Both the position numbers and the translations under genes were made by a program. 15,459 bases of DNA from Anaerolineae bacterium (GTDB lineage: Bacteria; Chloroflexota; Anaerolineae; Anaerolineales; Villigracilaceae). Where the stretch lies: positions 1 through 15,459 of the forward strand of contig JAFLCF010000105.1 of assembly GCA_017303735.1 (NCBI GenBank), read 5' to 3'. The stretch's first letter is position 1; each line of letters starts with the position of its first letter. The notes below the pieces were generated by a model. That model saw only the letters and a program-made list of their open reading frames with translations. It was not told the DNA's origin and made no database searches. Below are positions 1 through 5,107 of the stretch, one piece after another.

Positions 1-34
1 TACTTAATTCATCGAGAATTTTTTTATCGTACAT
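1..34 (-). CDS. 5' end of a divergent minus-strand gene (partial, product unknown)
   Basis: On the minus strand an ATG at 34-32 opens a frame reading MYDKKILDELS before the window edge. A strong Shine-Dalgarno AAGGAG lies five bases upstream (complement of 40-45) and a consensus -10 TATAAT at 66-61, about 27 bases before the ATG. The combination of promoter, ribosome binding site and start makes a real gene likely. Only eleven codons are visible, so no family can be assigned. It is transcribed away from the DUF3090 gene at 165, with the two promoters separated by a repeat-rich spacer. Confidence 0.6.
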   Translation of the reverse strand, partial: MYDKKILDELS

Positions 35-60
35 GGCAGCTCCTTTGGTGAGTTGATGCG

Positions 61-66
61 ATTATA
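61..66 (-). promoter_or_regulatory. -10 element for the divergent minus-strand gene
   Basis: The minus strand reads TATAAT here, a perfect sigma-70 -10 hexamer, followed by AAGGAG and an ATG at 34-32. No convincing -35 hexamer is seen 16-18 bp upstream, where the sequence is the repeat at 74-134. Confidence 0.5.
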
Positions 67-73
67 CCTTTTT

Positions 74-134
74 GGACGATGGACGATAGACCACAGACCG
101 TTGCCAATCGTCCGTCGTCCATGGTCGATGGTCT
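74..134. repeat. Intergenic repeat with GGACGAYGGACGAT arms
   Basis: The 14-bp arm at 74-87 (GGACGATGGACGAT) is the reverse complement of 107-120 with one mismatch. A second module, AGACCACAGACC at 88-99, is approximately the reverse complement of 123-134. The order is A-B-spacer-A'-B', so it is a modular set of inverted repeats rather than one simple hairpin. It fills the divergent promoter spacer between the partial minus-strand gene and the DUF3090 gene. It has no coding potential of its own. Confidence 0.7.
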
Positions 135-138
135 CATC

Positions 139-147
139 TGGTATACT
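139..147 (+). promoter_or_regulatory. Extended -10 promoter upstream of the DUF3090 gene
   Basis: TGGTATACT is a TGn-TATACT extended -10 element, 17 bases before the ATG at 165. No clear -35 is present, as is usual for extended -10 promoters. An AAAAGG ribosome binding site (153-158) lies between it and the start. The same TGn-TATACT pattern recurs upstream of radA and DUF1304 in this window. Confidence 0.5.
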
Positions 148-164
148 CTTAAAAAAGGTAACTT

Positions 165-692
165 ATGTCCCGCACTGATATTGACGTCGACCCCTGTGAT
201 CACATCACCGCTGACGCGATTGGCAAACCTGGTCAACGCGTTTTTTATCTACATGCTTATTCAGAGCATCGCACTTACACCATCATCATTGAAAAAGCGC
301 AATTGCTTTCACTTGCCATTGGCGTAGAGCAATTCCTTGGTCAACTCAGCCAGCAATACCCAGACCTTGAAGAAGCCTCTGGTGATTACGTGGAAGAAGT
401 GATGCGCATCAACCCGCCCGTAGACCCGCTCTTCCGCGCTGGAGAGATTGGCTTGGGCTACGACAAAGACCGCGACCGTGTGGTGGTCTTTGCCAAAGAA
501 CTCATTACCGAAGAACAAGATCCCGAAGAAGCTTCACAGATCCGCTTCTGGGCAACCCGCACCCAACTGCGCCAGCTCGCCCGCTGGGGACAGGAAGTCT
601 CCTCACGCGGACGCCCCGTCTGCCCGCAATGTGGTCAACCCATGGAGCCGGGTGGTCACTTCTGCCCCAAGAAAAACGGACACTTACATTAA
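165..692 (+). CDS. DUF3090 family protein
   Basis: Protein of 175 residues matching the DUF3090 family (TIGR03847-type), a conserved protein of unknown function found mainly in Actinobacteria and Chloroflexota. The N-terminal part resembles the family core, with FYLHAYSEHRTYTIIIEKAQ around residues 27-46. The C-terminus is the diagnostic element: a zinc-ribbon-like tail with CPQCGQPMEPGGHFCP followed by an NGH motif near residues 154-173. Start: ATG with AAAAGG seven bases upstream and an extended -10 promoter at 139-147. The next gene downstream is the SCO1664-family kinase-like protein, its usual partner. In Actinobacteria the two commonly form a trio with a histidine-phosphatase/phosphomutase-like protein, which is not visible here. 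Function unknown. Confidence 0.87.
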   Translation: MSRTDIDVDPCDHITADAIGKPGQRVFYLHAYSEHRTYTIIIEKAQLLSLAIGVEQFLGQLSQQYPDLEEASGDYVEEVMRINPPVDPLFRAGEIGLGYDKDRDRVVVFAKELITEEQDPEEASQIRFWATRTQLRQLARWGQEVSSRGRPVCPQCGQPMEPGGHFCPKKNGHLH

Positions 693-696
693 AACC

Positions 697-750
697 AAGT
701 CAAAGGTCGAAGGTTGAAAGTCAAAGACCTTTGACCTTTGACTTTCGACC
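697..750. repeat. Intergenic inverted repeat, GTCGAAAGTCAAAGGTC family
   Basis: AAGTCAAAGGTC at 697-708 is the perfect reverse complement of GACCTTTGACTT at 733-744. The surrounding sequence (GGTCGAAGGTTGAAAG... and ...GACTTTCGACC) extends the similarity. The element occupies almost the whole gap between the DUF3090 stop (692) and the SCO1664-family start (754). It belongs to the same sequence family as the 18-bp-arm repeat at 4985-5034. There is no T-tract after it, so it is not a classical terminator. Confidence 0.75.
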
Positions 751-753
751 TCT

Positions 754-1455
754 ATGAATTCCCCAAAAACCAAAACCATCCTCACCCATGGCGACTACGA
801 ACTTCGTGGTCAGTTCATGCTTGGTTCCAATTACACCTTTTTGGTAGATGTCCATCATGAAGGCGAAACCATCAAAGCTGTTTACAAGCCCAGCAAAGGT
901 GAGCAACCCCTGTGGGACTTTCCTGATAACACGCTTGCTTTGCGCGAAGTCGCTGCTTATGAGTTAAGCGAAGCCCTTGGCTTTCACATTGTGCCCGTCA
1001 CTGTTTATCGTGACGATGGTCCGCATGGACCCGGCTCGTTGCAGCAATATATTGAATACGATATCGAATATCACTACTTCAACTTCAGCGTGGAAGATAA
1101 GCAAAAACTTCGCCCCGTGGTCCTCTTCGACATCCTCGCCAACAATGCCGATCGCAAAGGCAGCCATGTCTTCTTTGAGGATGACACCCATCGCCTCTAC
1201 GCCATCGATCATGGCATCTGCTTTCATGACGAGCCCAAACTCCGCACCGTATTATGGGACTTCGCCGGTCAAGCCATTCCAGACGAATTACTCGCGCCTC
1301 TCTCTTTGACCGATACCTGGCCTGCCCTATTTGAGCCGTATCTCAGCCCCATAGAGATCGACGCCCTTCTCTTCCGCGCCGAAGAATTGCTCGAAGCAAA
1401 AGTATTCCCTCGTCCGCTACAAGGACGAAGGGCGTATCCGTATCCGCCGATCTAA
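754..1455 (+). CDS. SCO1664 family protein (PI3/4-kinase-like fold)
   Basis: Protein of 233 residues matching the SCO1664 family (TIGR03843-type), distantly related to phosphatidylinositol 3-/4-kinases and HipA-like kinases. Visible kinase-like features are an invariant lysine in AVYKPSKGEQPLWDFP (about residues 42-57), a catalytic-loop-like NNADRKGSH (about 130-138) and a metal-binding-type AIDHG (about 150-154). The C-terminal YPYPPI also fits the family. It follows DUF3090, its usual partner in Actinobacteria and Chloroflexota, so the two are probably co-transcribed. The ATG is immediately preceded by the repeat at 697-750 and has no recognisable Shine-Dalgarno. It is still the only start that keeps the conserved ILTHG N-terminus. 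Substrate and pathway are unknown. Confidence 0.88.
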   Translation: MNSPKTKTILTHGDYELRGQFMLGSNYTFLVDVHHEGETIKAVYKPSKGEQPLWDFPDNTLALREVAAYELSEALGFHIVPVTVYRDDGPHGPGSLQQYIEYDIEYHYFNFSVEDKQKLRPVVLFDILANNADRKGSHVFFEDDTHRLYAIDHGICFHDEPKLRTVLWDFAGQAIPDELLAPLSLTDTWPALFEPYLSPIEIDALLFRAEELLEAKVFPRPLQGRRAYPYPPI

Positions 1456-1459
1456 AACT

Positions 1460-1512
1460 GTTGAAGGTTGAAGGTTCCAAGTTGCAAGTGAGCCCAACCT
1501 TCAGCCTTCAAC
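1460..1512. repeat. Intergenic inverted repeat with GTTGAAGGTTGAAGGTT arms
   Basis: The 17-bp arm at 1460-1476 pairs with 1496-1512 with one mismatch (a G-U in RNA), leaving a 19-base loop. It sits between the SCO1664-family stop and the homoserine dehydrogenase ribosome binding site. It is composed of the same GTYGAARG-like word as the repeats at 697-750 and 4985-5034, but is a different variant. No T-tract follows. Confidence 0.75.
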
Positions 1513-1538
1513 TTTCAACCTGAAACAGGAGTTCCACC

Positions 1539-2573
1539 ATGCACTACAACCTCGCCCTCATTGGTTTTGGAAACGTCGCTCGTTCATTAGCCCGTCTGCT
1601 CGTTCGCAAGCAGGATATTCTTAAGTCGAAACATAATGTCACCTTTTCATTCACTGGCATCTCCACCGGCAGGCATGGACACGCCGTAAACCCGAATGGA
1701 TTAGATATTCAAAAGGCTTTGGAACTCGTAGAAAACGGTAAAGATATCTTTCCTCTTTCTTCTTTAGAAATAAAGAACTCGCTGGATGTGATTAAGAATT
1801 CCCAAGCCAACTTCATGTTCGAGAACTCCCCTGTCAACACAGAGACGGGTCAGCCTGCGTTGGACCACATCCGCACGGCATTGGAATTGGGCATGCATGT
1901 CAGCACCGCAAATAAGGGACCCGTCGTGCGCGGCTATCGTGAATTGACCGCGTTAGCGGAATCGAAGGGGAAAATCTTCCGGCATGAATCGGCAGTGTTG
2001 GGAGGCGCACCCGTTTTCTCGGTCATGCGTGAGGCGTTTCCGCTTGCGGATCTCGAATCCTTCAAAGGCATCTTCAATGCCACCACCAATGTCATCCTCT
2101 CGAGAATGGAAAGCGGCGAGACTTATGAAGAAGCGCTCAAGTACGCGCAGAAGATCGGCTTGGCAGAGACCGATCCCACCAACGACGTGGACGGTTGGGA
2201 TGCCGCCATCAAGGTCGCTGCCTTGGTAACGGTTTTGTGGGACACGCCCATGACGCCGCAACAAGTGAACCCCACAGGCATTCGCGGCATTACCAGTGAG
2301 ATGATCGCCAACGCCAAAGCGGAAGGCAAGCGTTATAAATTGGTTTGTTTTGCTGAAAAAATAAATGGAGAAATCAAAGTAGGCGTTGCCCCGCAGTTGG
2401 TGGATTCGTCTTCTTCGTTATACGGCATGATGAACTCCAGCACAGGCATCACCTTCCGCACCGATGTGATTATTGATTACTCGATCGTTTTATCTGAAAA
2501 ACCCGGTATGACCGGCGGACCGGTGGAGACGGCGTATGGTCTGTTTGCAGATTTTGTAAATATCGTGAAATAA
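1539..2573 (+). CDS. hom: Homoserine dehydrogenase
   Basis: Protein of 344 residues. It reduces aspartate-4-semialdehyde to homoserine with NAD(P)H, the branch point to threonine and methionine. The N-terminal Rossmann motif is IGFGNVA (residues 8-14). NKGP at 125-128 matches the family NKxP motif. The substrate/metal region ETDPTNDVDGWDAAIK (210-225) contains the catalytic lysine K225. There is no C-terminal ACT domain, so feedback regulation of the classical monofunctional type is not expected from this chain. AGGAG lies seven bases before the ATG, supporting this start. No other threonine-pathway gene is adjacent. The divergence of the N-terminal half (residues 25-90) leaves room for an unusual homoserine-dehydrogenase-like substrate, but catalytic residues are intact. 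Confidence 0.92.
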   Translation: MHYNLALIGFGNVARSLARLLVRKQDILKSKHNVTFSFTGISTGRHGHAVNPNGLDIQKALELVENGKDIFPLSSLEIKNSLDVIKNSQANFMFENSPVNTETGQPALDHIRTALELGMHVSTANKGPVVRGYRELTALAESKGKIFRHESAVLGGAPVFSVMREAFPLADLESFKGIFNATTNVILSRMESGETYEEALKYAQKIGLAETDPTNDVDGWDAAIKVAALVTVLWDTPMTPQQVNPTGIRGITSEMIANAKAEGKRYKLVCFAEKINGEIKVGVAPQLVDSSSSLYGMMNSSTGITFRTDVIIDYSIVLSEKPGMTGGPVETAYGLFADFVNIVK

Positions 2574-2578
2574 CGTAG

Positions 2579-2603
2579 GGACGCCCTTTACGGGCGTCCT
2601 TTT
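2579..2603 (+). terminator. hom: Terminator after homoserine dehydrogenase
   Basis: An 8-bp GC-rich stem, GGACGCCC (2579-2586) with GGGCGTCC (2592-2599), and a five-base loop, followed directly by TTTT (2600-2603). It starts six bases after the homoserine dehydrogenase stop codon. It fits a factor-independent terminator for the plus strand. Confidence 0.75.
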
Positions 2604-2627
2604 GGTTCCATAAACATTGATTGTATA

Positions 2628-2656
2628 AAACAGGGGCAACCGCAAGGGTTGCCCCT
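2628..2656 (-). terminator. Terminator for the minus-strand DUF1304 gene
   Basis: A perfect 10-bp stem, AGGGGCAACC (2632-2641) with GGTTGCCCCT (2647-2656), and a five-base loop. Read on the minus strand it lies six bases past the DUF1304 stop and is followed by GTTTTATAC, a short T-run. With the plus-strand hairpin at 2579 it makes a back-to-back terminator pair between convergent genes. Confidence 0.65.
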
Positions 2657-2661
2657 ACGTT

Positions 2662-3009
2662 TTAAAACACCAACAAAACCACCAACGCCAAAATAGCGGG
2701 GACAGCTTGAATATAAAAGATACGTTTGCTCACCGTATACGCGCCGAAGATTCCTGCGATGATGACACAACTGAGGAAGAAAATTTTCACCGGGTCGCCT
2801 GCGAATAATCCCCACAGCAGACCGGCGGCGAGGAATCCGTTGTATAGTCCCTGATTCATGGCTAGGGTCTTGGATTGTTTCGCTTGTTCTTCTGTCATCC
2901 GAAAAGATTTCATCCCGCGCGGCTTGTCCCATAGGAACATTTCGAGGTAAAGAAAGAAAAAGTGCAAAAGGGCGACGATCACAATAAGAATGTCTGATAC
3001 GAGTTTCAT
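2662..3009 (-). CDS. DUF1304 family integral membrane protein
   Basis: Protein of 115 residues with four predicted membrane segments (about 4-26, 58-70, 74-91 and 96-115). It carries DUF1304 hallmarks: LLHFFFLYLEMFLW (14-27), then FRMTEEQAK and the signature NQGLYNGFLAAGL (52-64). The family is a small inner-membrane protein of unknown function. Start: ATG at 3009-3007 with AAGGAG six bases upstream on the minus strand. An in-frame upstream start at 3060 would translate straight through the 3031-3061 palindrome and is less likely. Its promoter is probably the minus-strand TGCTATACT at 3074-3066, which would place the palindrome in the 5' leader. It is convergent with homoserine dehydrogenase and divergent from radA. 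Confidence 0.87.
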   Translation of the reverse strand: MKLVSDILIVIVALLHFFFLYLEMFLWDKPRGMKSFRMTEEQAKQSKTLAMNQGLYNGFLAAGLLWGLFAGDPVKIFFLSCVIIAGIFGAYTVSKRIFYIQAVPAILALVVLLVF

Positions 3010-3030
3010 GCGGTTCTCCTTTAGCAATGA

Positions 3031-3061
3031 GGTGACAGTCACTTTCAAAGTGACTGTCACC
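3031..3061. repeat. Perfect 15-bp-arm palindrome in the DUF1304 leader
   Basis: GGTGACAGTCACTTT (3031-3045) and AAAGTGACTGTCACC (3047-3061) are exact reverse complements around a single C. Each arm also contains the small near-palindrome GTGACAGTCAC. If the minus-strand promoter at 3066-3074 is used, the transcript would begin inside the far end of this hairpin. It lies 20 bases upstream of the DUF1304 start and just before its ribosome binding site. Confidence 0.85.
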
Positions 3062-3065
3062 TTTT

Positions 3066-3074
3066 AGTATAGCA
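3066..3074 (-). promoter_or_regulatory. Extended -10 promoter for DUF1304
   Basis: The minus strand reads TGCTATACT, an extended -10 (TGn-TATACT). The predicted transcription start is near 3059, at the edge of the palindrome at 3031-3061. It is divergent from the similar plus-strand element at 3100-3108. Confidence 0.5.
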
Positions 3075-3099
3075 GACCCTGAAAACAGAACAAAAATTC

Positions 3100-3108
3100 T
3101 GTTATACT
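3100..3108 (+). promoter_or_regulatory. radA: Extended -10 promoter for radA
   Basis: TGTTATACT is a TGn-TATACT extended -10. The predicted start near 3115 would give a leader of roughly 110 bases containing the inverted repeat at 3118-3209. No strong -35 is seen. Confidence 0.5.
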
Positions 3109-3117
3109 GCTTTTATT

Positions 3118-3209
3118 GTCACCCTGAGCCGATAGGCGAAGGGTCTCTACCTTAAATTAGCAAGACTTCCAAACAATGGGAGAGATTCTTCGCTATCGCT
3201 CAGAATGAC
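3118..3209. repeat. Inverted repeat of the CTGAGCGATAGCGAAG type in the radA leader
   Basis: Positions 3118-3147 (GTCACCCTGAGC... ending GGGTCTCT) are an imperfect reverse complement of 3181-3209 (AGAGATTCTTCG... ending CAGAATGAC). The shared core is CTGAGC(C)GATAG(G)CGAAG, with differences at paired positions and two one-base insertions. The arms are about 30 bp with a 33-base loop. It resembles a widely seen class of bacterial intergenic repeats beginning GTCAYYCTGAGCGA; that resemblance is from memory and unchecked. It lies between the radA promoter and start codon. Confidence 0.75.
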
Positions 3210-3227
3210 ACAATACAGGTGAATCTT

Positions 3228-4628
3228 ATGGCAAAAACAAAAACTCATACCCGATATGTCTGTCAGCAATGCGGACGTGTAGCCGCATCTTATATGGGCA
3301 AATGCCCGCAGTGCGGAGCGTTCGATAGCATGGTGGAAGAAGTCATCCACGATGAACCCGTGGCGAAGAAAGGCACGGTCAACGTTCGCGGGCTGACGGG
3401 CCGCTCGGAGCCGCGACCCATTTCCGAGGTCAGTGGTGAGGCGGAAGATCGTGTGCATCTGCCTATCGGTGAATTCGCGCGCGTGCTCGGCGGCGGCATT
3501 GTGCCTGGTTCCATCGTGCTCGTAGGCGGTGACCCGGGCATTGGCAAATCCACGCTCATGCTGCAAATGGCAATTGAAATGGGCAAGGTGCAGCGCGTGC
3601 TGTATGTGTCGGGCGAAGAGTCGGAGCGGCAGATCAAGATGCGCGCCTCGCGTCTGTTCAACGGCGGGAAGGACATGCCCAAGGACTTGCTTTTGGTGAC
3701 GGAGACCAACCTTGAAATTATCTTGAACCACGTCCGCGAATCAAAACCGGACCTGTTGATTGTTGACTCCATCCAAACCACCTACCTCTCTGAATTGGAT
3801 TCTTCCGCGGGCTCGGTTTCGCAGGTGCGCGAGTGTTCGTCGCAGTTGCGCGAGTTGGCGAAGTCCAGCGGTGTGACGGTGTTCATGATCGGACATGTGA
3901 CCAAGGAAGGCGCAATTGCCGGTCCGCGTGTGTTGGAGCATATTGTGGATACGGTTCTGTATCTCGAAGGCGACCGTTTCCAAGCCTATCGCTTGTTGCG
4001 TTCAGTGAAGAACCGCTTCGGAGCGACATCCGAAGTGGGCGTGTTCGAAATGCGCGAAGGCGGCATGATCGAAGTTACCAACCCGTCTGAAGCATTTTTG
4101 GCGGAGCGTTTGGTCAATGCTGCCGGGTCTGCAATTGCGGTGACAATGGAAGGCACGCGTCCCATCCTCGTAGAAGTGCAGGGACTGACCTCACCGACTC
4201 AATTTGGCAATGCGCGTCGTACCCCTAACGGCGTGGACTTCAATCGTCTGTTGTTGATTTCAGCGGTGCTCACTCGCCGCGTGGGACTGAAACTTGCCGA
4301 GCAAGATGTCTTCGTCAACGTAGTAGGCGGTATCCAAATCGATGAACCCGCTGCGGACTTAGCCGTTGCCGCCGCTATCGCCTCTTCATGGCGCGACGTG
4401 CCGATTCAAGCCAATGTGGTCTTAATCGGTGAAATCGGCTTGGCGGGCGAGTTGCGTATGCCGGGTCAAATGGTGGCACGTTTGAAAGAAGCACAGAAAC
4501 TTGGTTTCAAAACTGCCATCGTCCCGAAAGCGATTCGTAAGGGCGAAGAATATCCCAAAGGAATCGAGGTCATCGAAGTCCGCTCGGTGGACCAGGCATT
4601 GGATAAGGCTTTGAAGAAAGAAAAATAG
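3228..4628 (+). CDS. radA: DNA repair protein RadA (Sms)
   Basis: Protein of 466 residues, the usual length for RadA/Sms, a RecA-related hexameric ATPase that promotes branch migration in recombinational repair. Visible features in order are a four-cysteine zinc finger (C12, C15, C26, C29), Walker A GDPGIGKST (101-109), Walker B LLIVDS (176-181), the RadA-specific KNRFG motif (261-265) and a C-terminal Lon-protease-like domain from about residue 290. The ATG at 3228 is chosen over an in-frame GTG at 3219. AGGTG at 3218-3222 then serves as ribosome binding site, and the protein begins MAKTKTHTRYVC like known homologues. It has its own promoter region, divergent from DUF1304. A 20-bp-arm hairpin follows the stop. 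Confidence 0.98.
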   Translation: MAKTKTHTRYVCQQCGRVAASYMGKCPQCGAFDSMVEEVIHDEPVAKKGTVNVRGLTGRSEPRPISEVSGEAEDRVHLPIGEFARVLGGGIVPGSIVLVGGDPGIGKSTLMLQMAIEMGKVQRVLYVSGEESERQIKMRASRLFNGGKDMPKDLLLVTETNLEIILNHVRESKPDLLIVDSIQTTYLSELDSSAGSVSQVRECSSQLRELAKSSGVTVFMIGHVTKEGAIAGPRVLEHIVDTVLYLEGDRFQAYRLLRSVKNRFGATSEVGVFEMREGGMIEVTNPSEAFLAERLVNAAGSAIAVTMEGTRPILVEVQGLTSPTQFGNARRTPNGVDFNRLLLISAVLTRRVGLKLAEQDVFVNVVGGIQIDEPAADLAVAAAIASSWRDVPIQANVVLIGEIGLAGELRMPGQMVARLKEAQKLGFKTAIVPKAIRKGEEYPKGIEVIEVRSVDQALDKALKKEK

Positions 4629-4659
4629 AGAGTAAAGAATAGGTAATAGTGAATAGTCC

Positions 4660-4706
4660 GGTGGTTGAGTGGTGGCGCGTGATCGTCGCGCCACTACTCA
4701 ACCACC
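4660..4706. repeat. 20-bp-arm hairpin after radA
   Basis: GGTGGTTGAGTGGTGGCGCG (4660-4679) pairs with 4687-4706 with a single mismatch, around a seven-base loop. It lies 31 bases after the radA stop. An AT-rich GAATAG/GTAATAG/GTGAATAG stretch (4637-4656) separates it from the stop. No T-run follows, so a terminator role is possible only in a loose sense. The downstream arm CTCAACCACC is echoed in the next element (CTCGACCACC at 4760-4769). Confidence 0.8.
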
Positions 4707-4793
4707 AATAACAGGTAAACATGAAATTCAGAGTTGTGGTCTCGGTATGCCTCAGGCTACTCGACCACCGTCAGCAATAAAGAGGTAAACATG
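4705..4793 (+). repeat. Duplicated CAATAA..AGGTAAACATG initiation segment
   Basis: AGGTAAACATG occurs twice, at 4713-4723 and 4783-4793, each preceded by CAATAA and, further up, by CTCRACCACC. The second copy is the ribosome binding site and start of the DUF2277 gene. The first opens a 19-codon frame (MKFRVVVSVCLRLLDHRQQ, stop 4778-4780) that ends ten bases before the real start. The intervening 4735-4769 contains GTGGTCTCGGTATGCC...CTACTCGACCACC, with weak inverted ends (GTGGTC / GACCAC). Confidence 0.65.
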
Positions 4794-5018
4794 TGCCGAA
4801 GCATTAAACCCCTTAGAAATATGGATCACCCCGTCACCGAGCAGGAGATTTACGAAGCGGCGCTGCAATACGTCCGCAAAGTGAGTGGGTATCGTAAACC
4901 GTCGAAAGCGAATGAAGAAGCATTCAATAAGGCAATAGAGGAAGTGGCAGAATCGACGCGAAAGATATTGGCAAACCTAAAGGTGGTCGAAAGTCAAAAG
5001 TCGAAGGTCATGAACTGA
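4791..5018 (+). CDS. DUF2277 family small protein
   Basis: Protein of 75 residues matching DUF2277: the N-terminal MCRSIKPLRN and the central YVRKVSGYRKPSKANEEAFN (residues 27-46) are the family signature. Function is unknown. The ATG at 4791 is chosen because the family starts MCRSIK and AGAGGT lies five bases upstream. The upstream in-frame extension to 4734 would be repeat-encoded. The last ten residues (about 66-75, VESQKSKVMN) and the stop codon come from the inverted repeat at 4985-5034, so the native C-terminus has apparently been replaced or extended. The gene is therefore flanked on both sides by different repeat families. A promoter was not identified. Confidence 0.88.
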   Translation: MCRSIKPLRNMDHPVTEQEIYEAALQYVRKVSGYRKPSKANEEAFNKAIEEVAESTRKILANLKVVESQKSKVMN

Positions 5019-5034
5019 CTTTTGACTTTCGACC
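4985..5034. repeat. Perfect 18-bp-arm inverted repeat overlapping the DUF2277 stop
   Basis: GGTCGAAAGTCAAAAGTC (4985-5002) and GACTTTTGACTTTCGACC (5017-5034) are exact reverse complements with a 14-base loop. The left arm is translated as the tail of DUF2277, and the stop TGA (5016-5018) overlaps the first bases of the right arm. It is the same family as the element at 697-750 (GGTCGAAAGTCAAAGGTC). Confidence 0.85.
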
Positions 5035-5107
5035 AGTTCTTCCCCGCAACCCCATCCCCTTTTCCCCGTATACCTTCTTAGGCAATAACCTGAGGAGGTT
5101 TTTCTTT

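Larger units (their letters stand above)
2574..2659. repeat. Composite repeat bounded by CGTAGGG / CCCTACG
   Basis: The segment begins CGTAGGG (2574-2580) and ends CCCTACG (2653-2659), forming outer inverted ends. Inside are two independent hairpins: GGACGCCC/GGGCGTCC (2579-2599) and AGGGGCAACC/GGTTGCCCCT (2632-2656). Each hairpin looks like one copy of a GTAGGG-type intergenic repeat with its own arm sequence. The element fills the gap between two convergent genes. Confidence 0.7.

Noticed and set aside
3010..3060. 17-residue N-terminal extension of DUF1304
   Set aside because: It would be encoded by the palindrome itself (TVTLKVTVT). AAGGAG and the family start support 3009.
4721..4780. 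19-codon leader peptide gene upstream of DUF2277
   Set aside because: It has a plausible ribosome binding site, but its sequence is a duplicated start cassette plus repeat, so it is reported as an observation rather than annotated as a CDS.
4734..4790. N-terminal extension of DUF2277 (MWSRYASGYSTTV...)
   Set aside because: It is encoded by the intergenic repeat and lacks a ribosome binding site. The family begins MCRSIK.
697..5034. CRISPR array
   Set aside because: The repeats are inverted, isolated and of different sequences; there are no regularly spaced identical direct repeats or cas genes.
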